Notes: generated by a model from the letters alone, not told the origin. 45,831 bases of DNA from [Limnothrix rosea] IAM M-220 (GCF_001904615.1 NZ_MRBY01000024.1:9704-55534); one strand, 5' to 3'. Numbered from the stretch's first letter, positions 18,091-28,092 are shown. A program made the numbers and translations.

Positions 18091-18450
18091 ATGGTTATTA
18101 CCGATCTCAACCAAGAAATTATCGTTGCCCTTGTGCACTATCAACAAAACTCTGGCGATCGCCACTTTACCCGACTCTACAGACTGATAAACCAACACCC
18201 ACAACTCAATCGTAACCAGAGCAAGCGTTACCATCCAGAACTTTTTCAAGAAGCCGTACAAGAAGCATGGCTAGTTTTCTATCGGAAAAATTTACGCAAT
18301 TTACTTAATAAACTCGAAACCCAAGGCACGGCGATCGCCCCAGAGAATGCGGCAATTATTGTCATCCGCATAATTAAAGAATTAAACATTCTCATTCGCA
18401 ATAAAAACGTTGATCTTTGGCGCAAGGAAACAATACCCATCGCCGCCTAA
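18091..18450 (+). CDS. Sigma-like protein, N-terminal part (region 2-like)
   Basis: 119 residues. The segment FTRLYRLINQHPQLNRNQSKRYHPELFQEAVQEAWLVFYRKNL closely resembles the N-terminal half of a cyanobacterial group of short sigma-70-like proteins that I recall with LYxLIxQHPxLNRxQ...EAxQEAW, where it corresponds to sigma region 2 surroundings. The usual downstream half is not in this frame: it stops at 18448-18450. The next gene lies in the same frame and carries a region-4-like half, so this is probably one half of a split protein. The function is unproven. Confidence 0.65.
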   Translation: MVITDLNQEIIVALVHYQQNSGDRHFTRLYRLINQHPQLNRNQSKRYHPELFQEAVQEAWLVFYRKNLRNLLNKLETQGTAIAPENAAIIVIRIIKELNILIRNKNVDLWRKETIPIAA

Positions 18451-18486
18451 TTTATTTATCCCTTATAAAATCTATTGGTGCTTCCC

Positions 18487-18855
18487 ATGGCTCAACCCAA
18501 ACGCCAACCCCTGCTCTCCCTAAACAATACCCTCAACACACCAGAAGGCGATCGCCGTGAATATCTCGACCTTATAGCCTCTTCCGAAAACCTGTGGGAA
18601 ACCTGTTCTTGGGAAGAAATCCGAGAGCGTATTGAAATAATCATCAACTCTACCGAGTGGCAAAGCCACCATCCCCAAAACCGACCAGAATTTAACCTTG
18701 CCATATTTCTCAACTACAAATATCACGGCATGACCTATCAGGCGATCGCCTCAAAATTAGGAGTAAGCAGAGGATATGTCATAAGTCACTGGCAAAGAAC
18801 CTTTCGCCCAATCCTCCAAGAATTATTACAAGACCTCTGGGAAGCCCAAAATTGA
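18487..18855 (+). CDS. Sigma-like protein, C-terminal part (region 4-like helix-turn-helix)
   Basis: 122 residues from ATG 18487; a TTG at 18475 would add four residues. The C-terminal part PEFNLAIFLNYKYHGMTYQAIASKLGVSRGYVISHWQRTF is a helix-turn-helix like sigma region 4, with the preceding WQSHHPQNRPEFN resembling the PEANFQAIALRRL region of the intact family. It lies in the same reading frame as the preceding gene, separated by 36 bases that include two in-frame stops (18448 and 18466). Either one ancestral gene was broken by nonsense changes or the two halves are made separately. Confidence 0.65.
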   Translation: MAQPKRQPLLSLNNTLNTPEGDRREYLDLIASSENLWETCSWEEIRERIEIIINSTEWQSHHPQNRPEFNLAIFLNYKYHGMTYQAIASKLGVSRGYVISHWQRTFRPILQELLQDLWEAQN

Positions 18856-18870
18856 CCCGATAAATTCGAT

Positions 18871-19608
18871 CTATTCCTCTAGCTCAAGACCCATTTCCCG
18901 CATTTTGTCCTGCAACTTTTTCAACTTATCTTCCGCAGCTTGCCTCATCTTTTGCTCAGACTCAAATTTATTTTCAGCAATTTGCTTTTGCTCTTCCGCG
19001 ATTTGTCTGAGTTTTTCAGCTTCCCGGCGACGCTCATCCAATTCTTGAAAAGAAACAAACGGTTCCCCATCCGGCCTAAAAATTTTTAATGTCATTTCTG
19101 TTAACTCAAAACGAATACCCAGACGAGGACTGACCCAACCATTAATAGACTCAACAACTTCTAACTTATTCTCAGAAATCACCCATCCCGTTAAATCATT
19201 ATTTTGCGGATGATACAAATAATATTCCTCAACACCATACTGCTCATAAAAACGCCGTTTTAGCTCCATCTCTAGGAAACTATTCCCCGGCGAAAATATT
19301 GCAAAAACTACCTGCGGCGGAATATTATCTTCCCGCCATTGTTGATAAGAACCGCGATAACCTTTCGGACGACCAAAAACGACCATCGCATCAGGTGCTC
19401 GTCTTATCTTGTTATTCCCCTCGACGGGATACCAAAGCAAATCTCCTGCCACAAAAACATTCGGGTCAGGCGCAAACAATAACTCTAAATTCTCTTTGAT
19501 AGTGACAATCCACTGAAACTGTAAAGTGTTATCCGCCATTGGTTGTCCATCACTATCGGGATATTTAATCGGGGAGGTTTCTGTACTCGATGGGATTTCT
19601 TGCACCAT
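18871..19608 (-). CDS. Uma2-family (putative restriction-endonuclease-fold) protein
   Basis: A 245-residue Uma2 family protein of a type very numerous in cyanobacteria. The PD-(D/E)XK-like core is recognisable in LLWYPVEGNNKIRRAPDAMVVFGRPKG and VVFAIFSPGNSFLEMELKRRFYEQYGVEEYYLY. The usual VDP after the core is YHP, so one acidic site differs. Residues about 190-245 are a charged coiled coil (ERRREAEKLRQIAEEQKQIAENKFE). No biochemical role is established for this family. It converges with the sigma-like gene, with 15 bases between stops. Confidence 0.85.
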   Translation of the reverse strand: MVQEIPSSTETSPIKYPDSDGQPMADNTLQFQWIVTIKENLELLFAPDPNVFVAGDLLWYPVEGNNKIRRAPDAMVVFGRPKGYRGSYQQWREDNIPPQVVFAIFSPGNSFLEMELKRRFYEQYGVEEYYLYHPQNNDLTGWVISENKLEVVESINGWVSPRLGIRFELTEMTLKIFRPDGEPFVSFQELDERRREAEKLRQIAEEQKQIAENKFESEQKMRQAAEDKLKKLQDKMREMGLELEE

Positions 19609-19761
19609 TACATTTCCTCAGCTGCTGATACCTGATTTTAACGAAACAATCATTAACTCGAATTGCTTCAATCTTCGTCCACATCCTTCTGCTTCCTAGG
19701 ACACTTAAACCTATGGGACAATAATCAGGTCAAAATTCTTGTTTAGCGAAATCCTGAAAAT

Positions 19762-20937
19762 ATGTCTGCAAATCCCGCATGGCTCGCCCGTGGCACTAGC
19801 GAAATTTTTCCCGATAATGATGACGATAATCTCGCAAAGGCGCTTAATGAGATCGACAGACCATTGCGCGTCAAACTCGGCATTGACCCCACAGGTTCAG
19901 ATTTGCACCTAGGCCATAGCATTCCCTTTCGGAAACTCCGAGATTTTCAGGATGCAGGCCATACCGCCGTGGTGATTATTGGGGACTTTACCGCTCAAAT
20001 TGGTGACCCCACCGGAAAATCTGATGTGCGCAAACAACTCACAGCCGAGCAAGTCCAAGAAAACGCTCAGACATACCTTGATCAGCTGCGCCCAATTTTA
20101 GATTTTGACACCCCCGGACGGCTGGAAATTCGCTACAACTCTGAATGGTTAAAGGAGCTTGACCTTGCCAAAATTCAAGAATTGCTCGCTACTATGACAG
20201 TGCAGCAGATGCTAGCTAAGGAAGGATTTGCTAAACGATACGACAGCGAAAATCCGATTTATATCCACGAATTTTTGTACCCATTGATGCAGGGCTACGA
20301 CTCTGTGGCCGTAGAAGCTGATGTGGAGCTGGGCGGCACAGACCAAAAATTCAATGTCGCCGTCGGTCGCGATCTATTACGCCACTTTGGGAAAAAGCCT
20401 CAGTTTGGATTACTGTTACCGATTTTGATTGGTACAGATGGCAAAGAAAAAATGTCCAAAAGCTTGAATAATTATGTGGGCTTAAAAGACAATCACCACA
20501 CCATGTACCAAAAGCTGCAAAATACCCCTGATACTTTGTTGAAGGATTACTTTGAGTTACTCACGAAAATTGATCTCGACACTCTGCCGGAAAATCCCCG
20601 CGCCCAACAAAAGCTTTTAGCTCGGGAAATAGTCACTCAGTTTCATGGTGAAGGGGCTGCCGATGATGCCGAAAAGGCTGTTCAAAATGTTGCAGCGGCC
20701 AATATTCCCGAATTTTCCCTTGCTGAAATCGAATTTCCCTCGCCTCTTTTTTATATTCTTGGGGCAAGTGGTCTCTGTTCTAGTAGTGGTGATGGTCGCC
20801 GCCAAATTAAGGGTGGTGCAGTGCGCCTCGATGATGAGCGCATGACTGATGTAAATACTAAGTTTGAATCTCCAGATCAATTGCTGGATAGGGTGTTACG
20901 TGTTGGCAAAAAGAAGTTTGTACGCCTCGTTCCCTAG
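19762..20937 (+). CDS. tyrS: Tyrosyl-tRNA synthetase
   Basis: A 391-residue class I aminoacyl-tRNA synthetase charging tRNA-Tyr. The HIGH-type motif is [12 protein letters not shown] and the KMSKS motif is [12 protein letters not shown], both intact. The tyrosine-site regions [13 protein letters not shown] and the Gln/Asp-rich [24 protein letters not shown] are present, and an S4 RNA-binding domain occupies the C-terminal 60 residues. HLGHS and the length place it in the TyrZ-like bacterial branch. It is convergent with crhR across a shared terminator at 20985-21025. There is no visible T-box upstream. Confidence 0.97.
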   Translation: MSANPAWLARGTSEIFPDNDDDNLAKALNEIDRPLRVKLGIDPTGSDLHLGHSIPFRKLRDFQDAGHTAVVIIGDFTAQIGDPTGKSDVRKQLTAEQVQENAQTYLDQLRPILDFDTPGRLEIRYNSEWLKELDLAKIQELLATMTVQQMLAKEGFAKRYDSENPIYIHEFLYPLMQGYDSVAVEADVELGGTDQKFNVAVGRDLLRHFGKKPQFGLLLPILIGTDGKEKMSKSLNNYVGLKDNHHTMYQKLQNTPDTLLKDYFELLTKIDLDTLPENPRAQQKLLAREIVTQFHGEGAADDAEKAVQNVAAANIPEFSLAEIEFPSPLFYILGASGLCSSSGDGRRQIKGGAVRLDDERMTDVNTKFESPDQLLDRVLRVGKKKFVRLVP

Positions 20938-20984
20938 GGATGGATGTTTAGACTTTGACGGCGATCGCCTCTTTGTTTTCTGGC

Positions 20985-21025
20985 AAAAAATTCCCCCACT
21001 AAAACTAATTAGCAGGGGATTTTTT
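20985..21025. terminator. Bidirectional terminator between tyrS and the RNA helicase gene
   Basis: AAAAAAT and CCCC (20985-20996, one bulged T) pair with GGGGATTTTTT (21014-21024 region); the inner CTA/TAG may extend the stem. The A and T runs on the two sides let it serve both convergent genes. Confidence 0.8.
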
Positions 21026-21068
21026 AATGGTTAAAAGTGATTAAAACCTAAAATTTTCAGTCGATCAA

Positions 21069-22559
21069 TTAGCCACGGTTAGAGCTGTAGGAACGACGGC
21101 CACCACGGCGATCGCCACGGTAACCACCGCCATCAGCTTTGCCCTTATAGCCACCACCTTTGCCTTTATAGCCACCGCCACTACGACGGCCACCGCCACC
21201 ACCTTTAACAGGCTTAGGTAAGCCACCTTTGCCCACTTCAGGAACATCCCAATCTTCAGTCATCCAGTCAGGAGTGTGCTGGTCGTAGGTCATCTGTAAC
21301 ACAGCTGCGGCGATCGCCTGGGGATCATACTCATCACCCAAACGCTTCACAATGGGAAGGAAAGAAGCCATCCGCTCACCAGCAAGGGCTTCGCGCACCT
21401 GAGTTTCGAGGCGGCTAATGCGATTTGCTTCCACCTCAGAACGACTAGGAATCTTGCTAGGCTCTAAAGATTGCTTCACGCGACGCTCAATCTGACGCAA
21501 CAAGCGACGATCACTGGGATCGACAAGGGCGATCGCCGTACCCGTTTTACCAGCACGACCAGTACGACCAATACGGTGAATATAACTTTCAGTATTGTCC
21601 GGTAGATCAAAATTGACCACATGGCTAAGATTCGCCACATCAAGACCCCGTGCCGCAATATCCGTCGCCACAATCATCTTAATGCGACCCTCCTTAAAGC
21701 GGCGAACGAGCTTTTCCCGTTGAGCCTGACTCAAATCACCATGATATTCATCAACACTTTGACCCGCCGCAAGCAAATCATTAGTTAGCTCAGAAGCCGT
21801 ACGTTTTGTCCGCACAAAAATAATTGCCGACTCAGGATTTGCCATCTCAAGAATAGGCAGTAAAGCCTTAGTCTTCGACCAACCGCGGGGAATCATATAG
21901 ACTTCCTGCTTAATACGGTCAGGCGTAACCTGCGGCTGCTTAATCGTGATGCTCACAGGCTCAGTCAAGAAATTCTTGACGAGATCACGAATGGCAGGAG
22001 GCATCGTCGCCGAAAAACAAGCCGTCTGGCGAGAATTAGGAGATTGACGCAAAATTTTCTTGACATCATCAATGAAGCCCATGCTTAGCATTTCATCCGC
22101 TTCATCCAGTACAGACCAGCGGAGATCTTCAAAAGATAACTTGCCACGATCTAATAAATCGATCACGCGACCGGGAGTACCCACAACCACATGGACACCC
22201 TTTTGGAGACTACGAATTTGGCGCTCCATAGATTGACCACCACAGACAGTCAAAACCCACAGACGACGGTCCACAGCAAACTGCTTAAGCGCTTGGGTGA
22301 CTTGCATTGCCAACTCACGGGTTGGTGTCAAGATCAAACCCTGTACAGCTTTCTCTTGGAGATCAATTTTTTCGAGGAAAGGCAAAGCATAGGCCGCAGT
22401 TTTACCAGTACCAGTCTGGGAGAGACCAACAACGTCTCTGCCTTCGAGGATGGCGGGAATTGCTTTTGTTTGGATTTCTGTAGGCTGCTCAAAACCAATG
22501 CTTTGGAGGAGGTCAGCGCGAGCTTCAGAAAGGCCGATATTTTGAAAAGTAGTGGTCAT
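21069..22559 (-). CDS. crhR: DEAD-box RNA helicase, CrhR-like
   Basis: A 496-residue DEAD-box helicase with all motifs in order: Q motif (FEQPTEIQTKAIP), I SQTGTGKT, Ia PTRELAMQV, Ib TPGRVIDLLD, II DEAD, III SAT, IV ESAIIFVRTK, V TDIAARGLD and VI HRIGRTGRAG. The C-terminus (about residues 440-496) is a Gly/Arg/Lys-rich tail with GGGYKGKG repeats for RNA binding. The size and domain layout match Synechocystis CrhR, which remodels RNA and is induced by cold and by redox signals. A fairly long upstream gap (22560-22739) to the next gene leaves room for a regulated leader. The orthology to CrhR is likely but not proven. Confidence 0.93.
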   Translation of the reverse strand: MTTTFQNIGLSEARADLLQSIGFEQPTEIQTKAIPAILEGRDVVGLSQTGTGKTAAYALPFLEKIDLQEKAVQGLILTPTRELAMQVTQALKQFAVDRRLWVLTVCGGQSMERQIRSLQKGVHVVVGTPGRVIDLLDRGKLSFEDLRWSVLDEADEMLSMGFIDDVKKILRQSPNSRQTACFSATMPPAIRDLVKNFLTEPVSITIKQPQVTPDRIKQEVYMIPRGWSKTKALLPILEMANPESAIIFVRTKRTASELTNDLLAAGQSVDEYHGDLSQAQREKLVRRFKEGRIKMIVATDIAARGLDVANLSHVVNFDLPDNTESYIHRIGRTGRAGKTGTAIALVDPSDRRLLRQIERRVKQSLEPSKIPSRSEVEANRISRLETQVREALAGERMASFLPIVKRLGDEYDPQAIAAAVLQMTYDQHTPDWMTEDWDVPEVGKGGLPKPVKGGGGGRRSGGGYKGKGGGYKGKADGGGYRGDRRGGRRSYSSNRG

Positions 22560-22739
22560 AAAAAAGTTATAGAGTTTATGGATGGGTCTTCGCCTAGGTG
22601 CGACAAAGATATATTGTGAGATTTGTATTAATCAATCTCTCCCCCAACCCTTTTTCCCAAACTGGGTTCTTTTGATTAAACCGATTGGATGCTTCTAAGC
22701 AGTCTGGACAATGCCGGGGGCTGTGGCTAAACGGTCTAG

Positions 22740-24059
22740 TTACGCGTCGACGATCGTGCCGTAGAGGTCGTAAATATCCGCAGCGGTAATTTGAACAGGG
22801 ACAAGGCTACCAAGGGAGGCTTCTCCTTTGACATAGACAAGTCCATCGACATCTGGCGCAAATCGGGGCGATCGCCCGATCAGTTCACCAGTGGCCGGAT
22901 TTTCCTGTTCGATCAGCACATCCACCGTTTGTCCGACACATTTTTCATTGCGACGGGCTGCAATCGGTTGTTGAATTTCCATCAGAGCATCCCGACGGGT
23001 GTCTTTGACAGATTGCGGTAGTTGATTAGGAAGATCAATAGCAGGTGTTCCTTCCTCAGGAGAGAAAGTAAACACACCCACATGATCAAACTCATGGCGT
23101 TTCACAAAGTCAACGAGGTGCTGGAAATGCTCCTCAGTTTCGCCAGGGAAACCCACAATAAAGGTGGTGCGCAAAATTGCATCGGGCAAGGCAGCTTTGA
23201 GGTTTTCAATGATCTCGTCATTGACTCGCCCCTGCCAAGGACGATTCATCGCCCGAAGGATATCTGGATGGGAATGCTGTAGCGGTAGATCCAGATAAGG
23301 AATAACATTTGGGGTATCTCGCATCGCTTCAATCACCTCAGGCGTTAGACCCGTGGGATAAGCATAATGGATACGAATCCAAGGAATATCGACATCACCT
23401 AAGGCTCTGAGAAGCTCTGCCAGTTGAGGTTTGCCGTAAATATCTTTACCGTAATTAGTTGTGATTTGAGAAATTAAAATAATTTCCTGTACACCTTGGG
23501 CAGCGAGCTGCTTTGCCTCTGCAACAATAGACTCAATAGGTCGGGAGCGCTGGTCTCCCCGGAGGTGAGGAATAATGCAAAAGGCACAACGGTAATCACA
23601 GCCCTCCGCTACCCGTAGATAGGCAACGGCTTCATTGGTGGTGCGATAACGCGGTACAGTTTCGTCAGCAATGTAAGTGAGCTCTTCAGAAACCTCTTTA
23701 ACAATTTCGCCCTGCTCAGCCCGTTCAATGACATCAACAATTTTGTGATAATCACCAGTGCCGACAAGAGCCACAGCTTCTGGCAATTCTTCTAAAAGTT
23801 GCTCCTGAAAATGCTGTGCCATACAGCCAGAAATGACAATCTTTTTTTCTGCTTCGGCAAGTTCTACCAAAGTGCGGACAGATTCAGCGCGCGCATCTTC
23901 AATAAAACTGCAAGTATTTACAATGACGTAATCGGCTAACTCCTCATTTGCGTCGACATGGTAGCCGGCCTCAACTAAAAGCCCGATCATGTGCTCTGAA
24001 TCGATTCGGTTCTTTTCGCAACCGAGGTGGGAAATAGCAATTGAAGGTTTTGTGGTCAT
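22740..24059 (-). CDS. rimO: RimO, ribosomal protein S12 methylthiotransferase
   Basis: A 439-residue radical-SAM methylthiotransferase. The N-terminal UPF0004 domain starts [16 protein letters not shown], with the other cluster cysteines in VNTCSF and ISGCMAQ. The radical-SAM motif is [11 protein letters not shown] (CxxxCxxC) and a TRAM domain closes the protein. It adds a methylthio group to Asp89 of ribosomal protein S12. The start is set at ATG 24059 (MTTKPSIAI); the in-frame extension to 24101 is not conserved-looking. CEKNRID and SHLGC distinguish RimO from MiaB. Confidence 0.96.
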   Translation of the reverse strand: MTTKPSIAISHLGCEKNRIDSEHMIGLLVEAGYHVDANEELADYVIVNTCSFIEDARAESVRTLVELAEAEKKIVISGCMAQHFQEQLLEELPEAVALVGTGDYHKIVDVIERAEQGEIVKEVSEELTYIADETVPRYRTTNEAVAYLRVAEGCDYRCAFCIIPHLRGDQRSRPIESIVAEAKQLAAQGVQEIILISQITTNYGKDIYGKPQLAELLRALGDVDIPWIRIHYAYPTGLTPEVIEAMRDTPNVIPYLDLPLQHSHPDILRAMNRPWQGRVNDEIIENLKAALPDAILRTTFIVGFPGETEEHFQHLVDFVKRHEFDHVGVFTFSPEEGTPAIDLPNQLPQSVKDTRRDALMEIQQPIAARRNEKCVGQTVDVLIEQENPATGELIGRSPRFAPDVDGLVYVKGEASLGSLVPVQITAADIYDLYGTIVDA

Positions 24060-24193
24060 GCAGTCTTTAATAAAAGATGGTGTCGAGGTCAATATCCGCA
24101 AACAATTTCTTAACTTATTGTAATGGATTTTGAGCTGGTGCTAAAAGTTTTTTCGGTTTTGTCAGCAAACCTTGTTACCGTTCGTGCAAAAAA

Positions 24194-24826
24194 TCAAAGG
24201 TTTTTTTCAATTTTTTTGACGAGGGTCGCGATGTCGTATCGATTTGCGCGGTAGCTGATGGGATGGGCGATGAGGCGCACGGTGCTTTGGAATAAAATTT
24301 CAATTTCTTCTAGGTTATTTTCACGGAGTGTATTGCCTGTTGAAACGAGGTCGACGATCGCCTCGGACATGCCAGTAATCGGTCCGAGCTCAACTGAGCC
24401 ATGGAGGGGAATCACTTCGATGGGCAAGTCTAATTCGCGGAAATAGTCTTTGGCGCAATTAACAAATTTTGAAGCAACGCGGCAATTGGGCGGTAGTTGG
24501 CGGGGATTTTTGTAGGGACTTGATTGGGGGACAGCGACAGAAAGACGACAGCCACCAAATTTAAGATCAAGTAAATTTGCAACTTCCGGTTTTTTCTCTC
24601 TTAGAACATCATAGCCTGCAAAGCCGAGTTGTGCCTGCCCATATTCGACATAAACTGGTACGTCGTGGGTTCTCACGAGCAAAGCTTTGGCTGTACCTGT
24701 GGGATCGGTGATTTGCAGTTGACGATTTTTTTTATCTAGGAAATCACTAAAGTCTAGGCCAACGTTCTGTAGGAGGGCGATCGCCTCGGGGAGCAGTCCG
24801 CCTTTGGGGATGGCAATGGTAATCAT
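24194..24826 (-). CDS. hisG: HisG, ATP phosphoribosyltransferase catalytic subunit (short form)
   Basis: A 210-residue short-form HisG, catalysing ATP + PRPP to phosphoribosyl-ATP, the first step of histidine synthesis. The PRPP-binding segment EAIVDLVSTGNTLRENNL and the N-terminal IPKGGLLPEAI are intact. It lacks the C-terminal regulatory ACT-like domain of long HisG, so it needs HisZ, which is encoded 121 bases upstream on the same strand. Feedback inhibition by histidine is thus expected to run through HisZ. Confidence 0.96.
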   Translation of the reverse strand: MITIAIPKGGLLPEAIALLQNVGLDFSDFLDKKNRQLQITDPTGTAKALLVRTHDVPVYVEYGQAQLGFAGYDVLREKKPEVANLLDLKFGGCRLSVAVPQSSPYKNPRQLPPNCRVASKFVNCAKDYFRELDLPIEVIPLHGSVELGPITGMSEAIVDLVSTGNTLRENNLEEIEILFQSTVRLIAHPISYRANRYDIATLVKKIEKNL

Positions 24827-24947
24827 ATTTTCAGGTATCAGGGAACAGTGGTCAGATATCAGATATCAATAGTTTTGGTGATGGGGGATGAATACAACAG
24901 TCACTCAACGTTGGGTCATGGCTCACATGTACGCCAATCCTAAAGGG

Positions 24948-26159
24948 CTAAAGGGTTTCAATTGTTTCGCTGTCAGTGTCAATCCAGACAAGATTAGAAA
25001 TATGGCTGCGGTTAGCGTATTCACGTATTTCATGCGGCGATCGCCCACCGAGCTCAATCTCAACCCGCACATTCTCATCCTGTTGACGTAGTTTTTGAGC
25101 ATATTGGAACGCTTGCTGTTGAATCTCTGAGGCTTTAGCAATCACAAGCCAAGCATTACCATTAAGCTTGTTTGGCAGTTGAGGACTTTGCAACAAACAA
25201 GTATGCAGCTCTTCGAGGTTAAGGCAAAAACCAATACCAGGATAGTTCTCCTTTTGGGGATGATATAGACCTAGAAGTTTGTCATAGCGTCCACCTTGCC
25301 CCAACACCCGCGATTGATTGTTAACAAAACTAACCGCTTCGAAAACAATACCTGTGTAGTAGTCAAATGTTTGAATGAGAGTCAAATCAAGCACAATGGG
25401 CAACGGCTGCGATGCACTACCGATTAGCAGATCAAATAGTGCTTTTAAATTTGCGACAATCTCCTGTGCCTCTGCCGTCAGCTCAAATTGACTTACCCGT
25501 TCCAACACAGTCAGTGGCTCACCCCGCAGTTCAAAAATCTCAAGGGCATAGATCTGGAGTGCATCGCTAAGATCTAGATTTTGCAATCCTACGCGATCCA
25601 AATTGGCAATACAGTGGCGTACAGCTTCTCGAATATTTTCAGGGAATGGCTGGAGTAGCGATCGCCCAAGAGCCGCTTCCCCCAGAATTAATTGCCAATC
25701 CCGGAGACCCAACTCATTCAACGAATCACTAAGCAGCAAAAGAATTTCCGCATCAGCAACAAGACCACTCGCAAACAGTAACTCCACCCCTGCTTGATAA
25801 AATTCCATTTGCTTGCCATGGGTACCACCGGGCGGATGGCGAAACACATTGGCTCGATAGCAAAGCCGCTGGGGAAAAGTATTTTCGGCCATTCTCGTGA
25901 CCGCCGCACGGGCAATGGAAGCCGTTAACTCCGGACGTAAACCCAACGATTGACTTTCTGAAGTCTGAATTTGAATGACCTTCGAACCATCAATGGCACC
26001 TCCCGCCGTCAAAGTATCAAGCCATTCCAAAGTAGAGGTGACGATACGCTGATATCCCCATCGCTGAAACACGCTCTGTAAGTTGTCGTTTATCCAAGCC
26101 TTTTGGGCGACCTCAAGCGGAAGGAGATCCCTCGCACCTGCGGGGGGTTGATGAATCAT
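24948..26159 (-). CDS. hisZ: HisZ, ATP phosphoribosyltransferase regulatory subunit
   Basis: A 403-residue HisRS-like protein without the catalytic tRNA-charging identity. It shows the class II synthetase core (LRPELTASIARAAVTRM, GRYDKLLG and RVLGQGGRYDKLL motifs) but is adjacent to a short HisG, identifying it as HisZ, the regulatory subunit that gives histidine feedback to the HisG octamer. HisS proper would have an anticodon-binding domain of a different kind and a different neighbourhood. The two genes form a minus-strand pair, hisZ first. Confidence 0.94.
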   Translation of the reverse strand: MIHQPPAGARDLLPLEVAQKAWINDNLQSVFQRWGYQRIVTSTLEWLDTLTAGGAIDGSKVIQIQTSESQSLGLRPELTASIARAAVTRMAENTFPQRLCYRANVFRHPPGGTHGKQMEFYQAGVELLFASGLVADAEILLLLSDSLNELGLRDWQLILGEAALGRSLLQPFPENIREAVRHCIANLDRVGLQNLDLSDALQIYALEIFELRGEPLTVLERVSQFELTAEAQEIVANLKALFDLLIGSASQPLPIVLDLTLIQTFDYYTGIVFEAVSFVNNQSRVLGQGGRYDKLLGLYHPQKENYPGIGFCLNLEELHTCLLQSPQLPNKLNGNAWLVIAKASEIQQQAFQYAQKLRQQDENVRVEIELGGRSPHEIREYANRSHISNLVWIDTDSETIETL

Positions 26160-26192
26160 AAAAGTTGTTTCTCAGTTTTGCCGTCGCCTATT

Positions 26193-27179
26193 CTACTTCT
26201 TTTTCCCGCCAAACAAACCGCCGAATAGACCGCCTTTTTTGCTATTGTTCGATTTTTTCTTGCCTGTTTGGGTCTCTAGGGCGCTACCCATCGCTTTTTC
26301 TAGGAGCTGTTTTGCTTTGCGCGCAAAGGGATCACTGGGTTTTGCCATATAGGCTTTTTTAATGTGCACCTTCGCCATGGCCAACTGGTTTTGTTGTAAA
26401 TAGGATATTCCCATTAGAGCGTGGGCTTTGACGGAGTTGGGATCAAGTTTAATAGCATCGCGAAATTCGAGGGTGGCTTTAGCATAGTTTTTCTTTTTAA
26501 GATGTTGCTCTCCCCGCCAGATAGCGGCTTCTAGGGAAGAGGATGTGGTGCTTTTTTCTGGAGCTTGTGGAGCATTTGTGGTGACTTGTATGCCGGGTGG
26601 TTTTATGGATTTGGAGCGACTGCTACTACTGGTCGTTCTCGCGCTGCTCTGGGTTGTCCGTCCGGGGGAGGTGCTATTACTAAGCAAGCCTGTACTTTCT
26701 TGAATTGTGTTTTTTAGAAAGACTAGGTTTAATTCACTAAGGGTGCCGATATTTTTGAGGACTGTTGTCATGTCGCTGTAATTGGACTTGGCCAGTTCGG
26801 TAACTTTGTTGTGGTAGTCCACTTCTAGGTTATCGACATTTTTGAGTAAATCTTGGGCGATCGCCGACTGCAGCTTTAACTCATTGTTATTGTTGCGTAA
26901 TTGCTTAGAAAGCTGCTTCAGAATGACCTGAAACTCCGACCAAGAGGCCGGTTTTGCCAGTTGTTCGTAGGCGGGATTAACTAATTTAGATAACAGCTCA
27001 CTGGCTAACTGCTTTTCCACACTGTCCTTTGCTTTACAGGTGTCAGGGTGTAAGCGCTGAGCAATCTTGAGATACGCTTTACGAACTGTCTTTGATCCTG
27101 CATCCACTGGTAAACCGAGAACAGCATAGTGATCAGCAATATCTAGTAAAAAGAGTCCTTGGCGGATTACAAATGACAT
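26193..27179 (-). CDS. J-domain and TPR protein
   Basis: A 328-residue protein. An N-terminal J domain (about 13-80) has the HPD motif at residues 44-46 (QRLHPDTCKA), so it can stimulate an Hsp70 partner. A helical middle region (80-165) precedes a Ser/Thr-rich low-complexity linker (about 167-215). Two or so TPR repeats follow (about 217-300: AIWRGEQHLKKKNYAKATLEFRDAIKLDPNSVKAHALMG). The lysine/glycine-rich C-terminus is GGLFGGLFGGKKK. It is probably a DnaK co-chaperone with a TPR client-binding part; the client is unknown. It starts 77 bases from the IMPase gene, same strand. Confidence 0.85.
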   Translation of the reverse strand: MSFVIRQGLFLLDIADHYAVLGLPVDAGSKTVRKAYLKIAQRLHPDTCKAKDSVEKQLASELLSKLVNPAYEQLAKPASWSEFQVILKQLSKQLRNNNNELKLQSAIAQDLLKNVDNLEVDYHNKVTELAKSNYSDMTTVLKNIGTLSELNLVFLKNTIQESTGLLSNSTSPGRTTQSSARTTSSSSRSKSIKPPGIQVTTNAPQAPEKSTTSSSLEAAIWRGEQHLKKKNYAKATLEFRDAIKLDPNSVKAHALMGISYLQQNQLAMAKVHIKKAYMAKPSDPFARKAKQLLEKAMGSALETQTGKKKSNNSKKGGLFGGLFGGKKK

Positions 27180-27255
27180 ATCTCAGAAGTCTCGGCTCAA
27201 TAGTTTAAATTATGACGGATTTAGTAAGGAAAAAATCATCGGGTCTCACAGTAGT

Positions 27256-28092
27256 TTAGCTCTTGTAATAGTCGATAAACCAGTCTTTTGCTGACTTTAG
27301 TGCCTCGCTAAGCTGACTATGAATTTTATGATTTGTGGCCAGTAATCGACCACTATGAATCTTCAAGGGACTTTCATCATAGGCCGTCACAAAACCACCG
27401 GCCTCCCGCAAAATGCAGATTCCCGCTGACATATCCCATGGCTGGATACCTCGTTCCCAGTAACCATCTAGTCTGCCACAGGCCACATCGGTCAGGTCTA
27501 GAGCCGCTGAGCCGCCGCGGCGCACGCCTTGGGTTTGATGGGTCAAACAGCAAAACTCGATGTAGTTATTGTCTTTTGTTTGGCGGCGATCGTAGGCAAA
27601 ACCTGTGACTAGCAAGCTATCTTTTAATGTTTCCGTCGTAGAAACGTGAATGGGTTGGCGATTCAATGTGGCACCGAGGCCTTCTGCCGCCCGAAATAAT
27701 TCGTTGCGGTAGGGATTGTACACAACACCAACAATTGGCTGCTCATTGTATAAAAGGGCGATCGAGACCGAGAACATCGGGTAGCCATGGGCATAGTTCA
27801 CCGTTCCATCGAGGGGATCAATCATCCAAAGAAACGGGCTTTCACTAGAGCCAGAAATTTGCCCGGACTCTTCGGCGTGAATGGGCAGCTCAGGGCAATG
27901 TCGTTGTAGGAGTTCAATAATGATGTTTTCGGAGGCGGTATCTGCTTCGGTGATCAGATCACCCGGTGTTGCTTTTTCGCGCACCTGCTGAAGATTGCCA
28001 TAGTAATAGTTGAGCTTAGCTCCAGCGTTTAATGCGGCTTCGGTCGCAATATCGAGATAGGTCTGGCGTTGTTTGCTTGGGGGGTAAGTCAT
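27256..28092 (-). CDS. Inositol monophosphatase family protein
   Basis: A 278-residue Mg2+-dependent phosphatase. The metal and phosphate-binding motifs are EADTASEN, HAEESG, WMIDPLDGTVNYAHGYP and WDMSAGICILREAGG, all intact. Family members hydrolyse inositol 1-phosphate, and some act on other sugar phosphates or fructose bisphosphate. In cyanobacteria this is usually the myo-inositol-1-phosphatase-like enzyme. The substrate cannot be fixed from sequence. It is followed by the J-domain gene on the same strand, 76 bases away. Confidence 0.93.
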   Translation of the reverse strand: MTYPPSKQRQTYLDIATEAALNAGAKLNYYYGNLQQVREKATPGDLITEADTASENIIIELLQRHCPELPIHAEESGQISGSSESPFLWMIDPLDGTVNYAHGYPMFSVSIALLYNEQPIVGVVYNPYRNELFRAAEGLGATLNRQPIHVSTTETLKDSLLVTGFAYDRRQTKDNNYIEFCCLTHQTQGVRRGGSAALDLTDVACGRLDGYWERGIQPWDMSAGICILREAGGFVTAYDESPLKIHSGRLLATNHKIHSQLSEALKSAKDWFIDYYKS

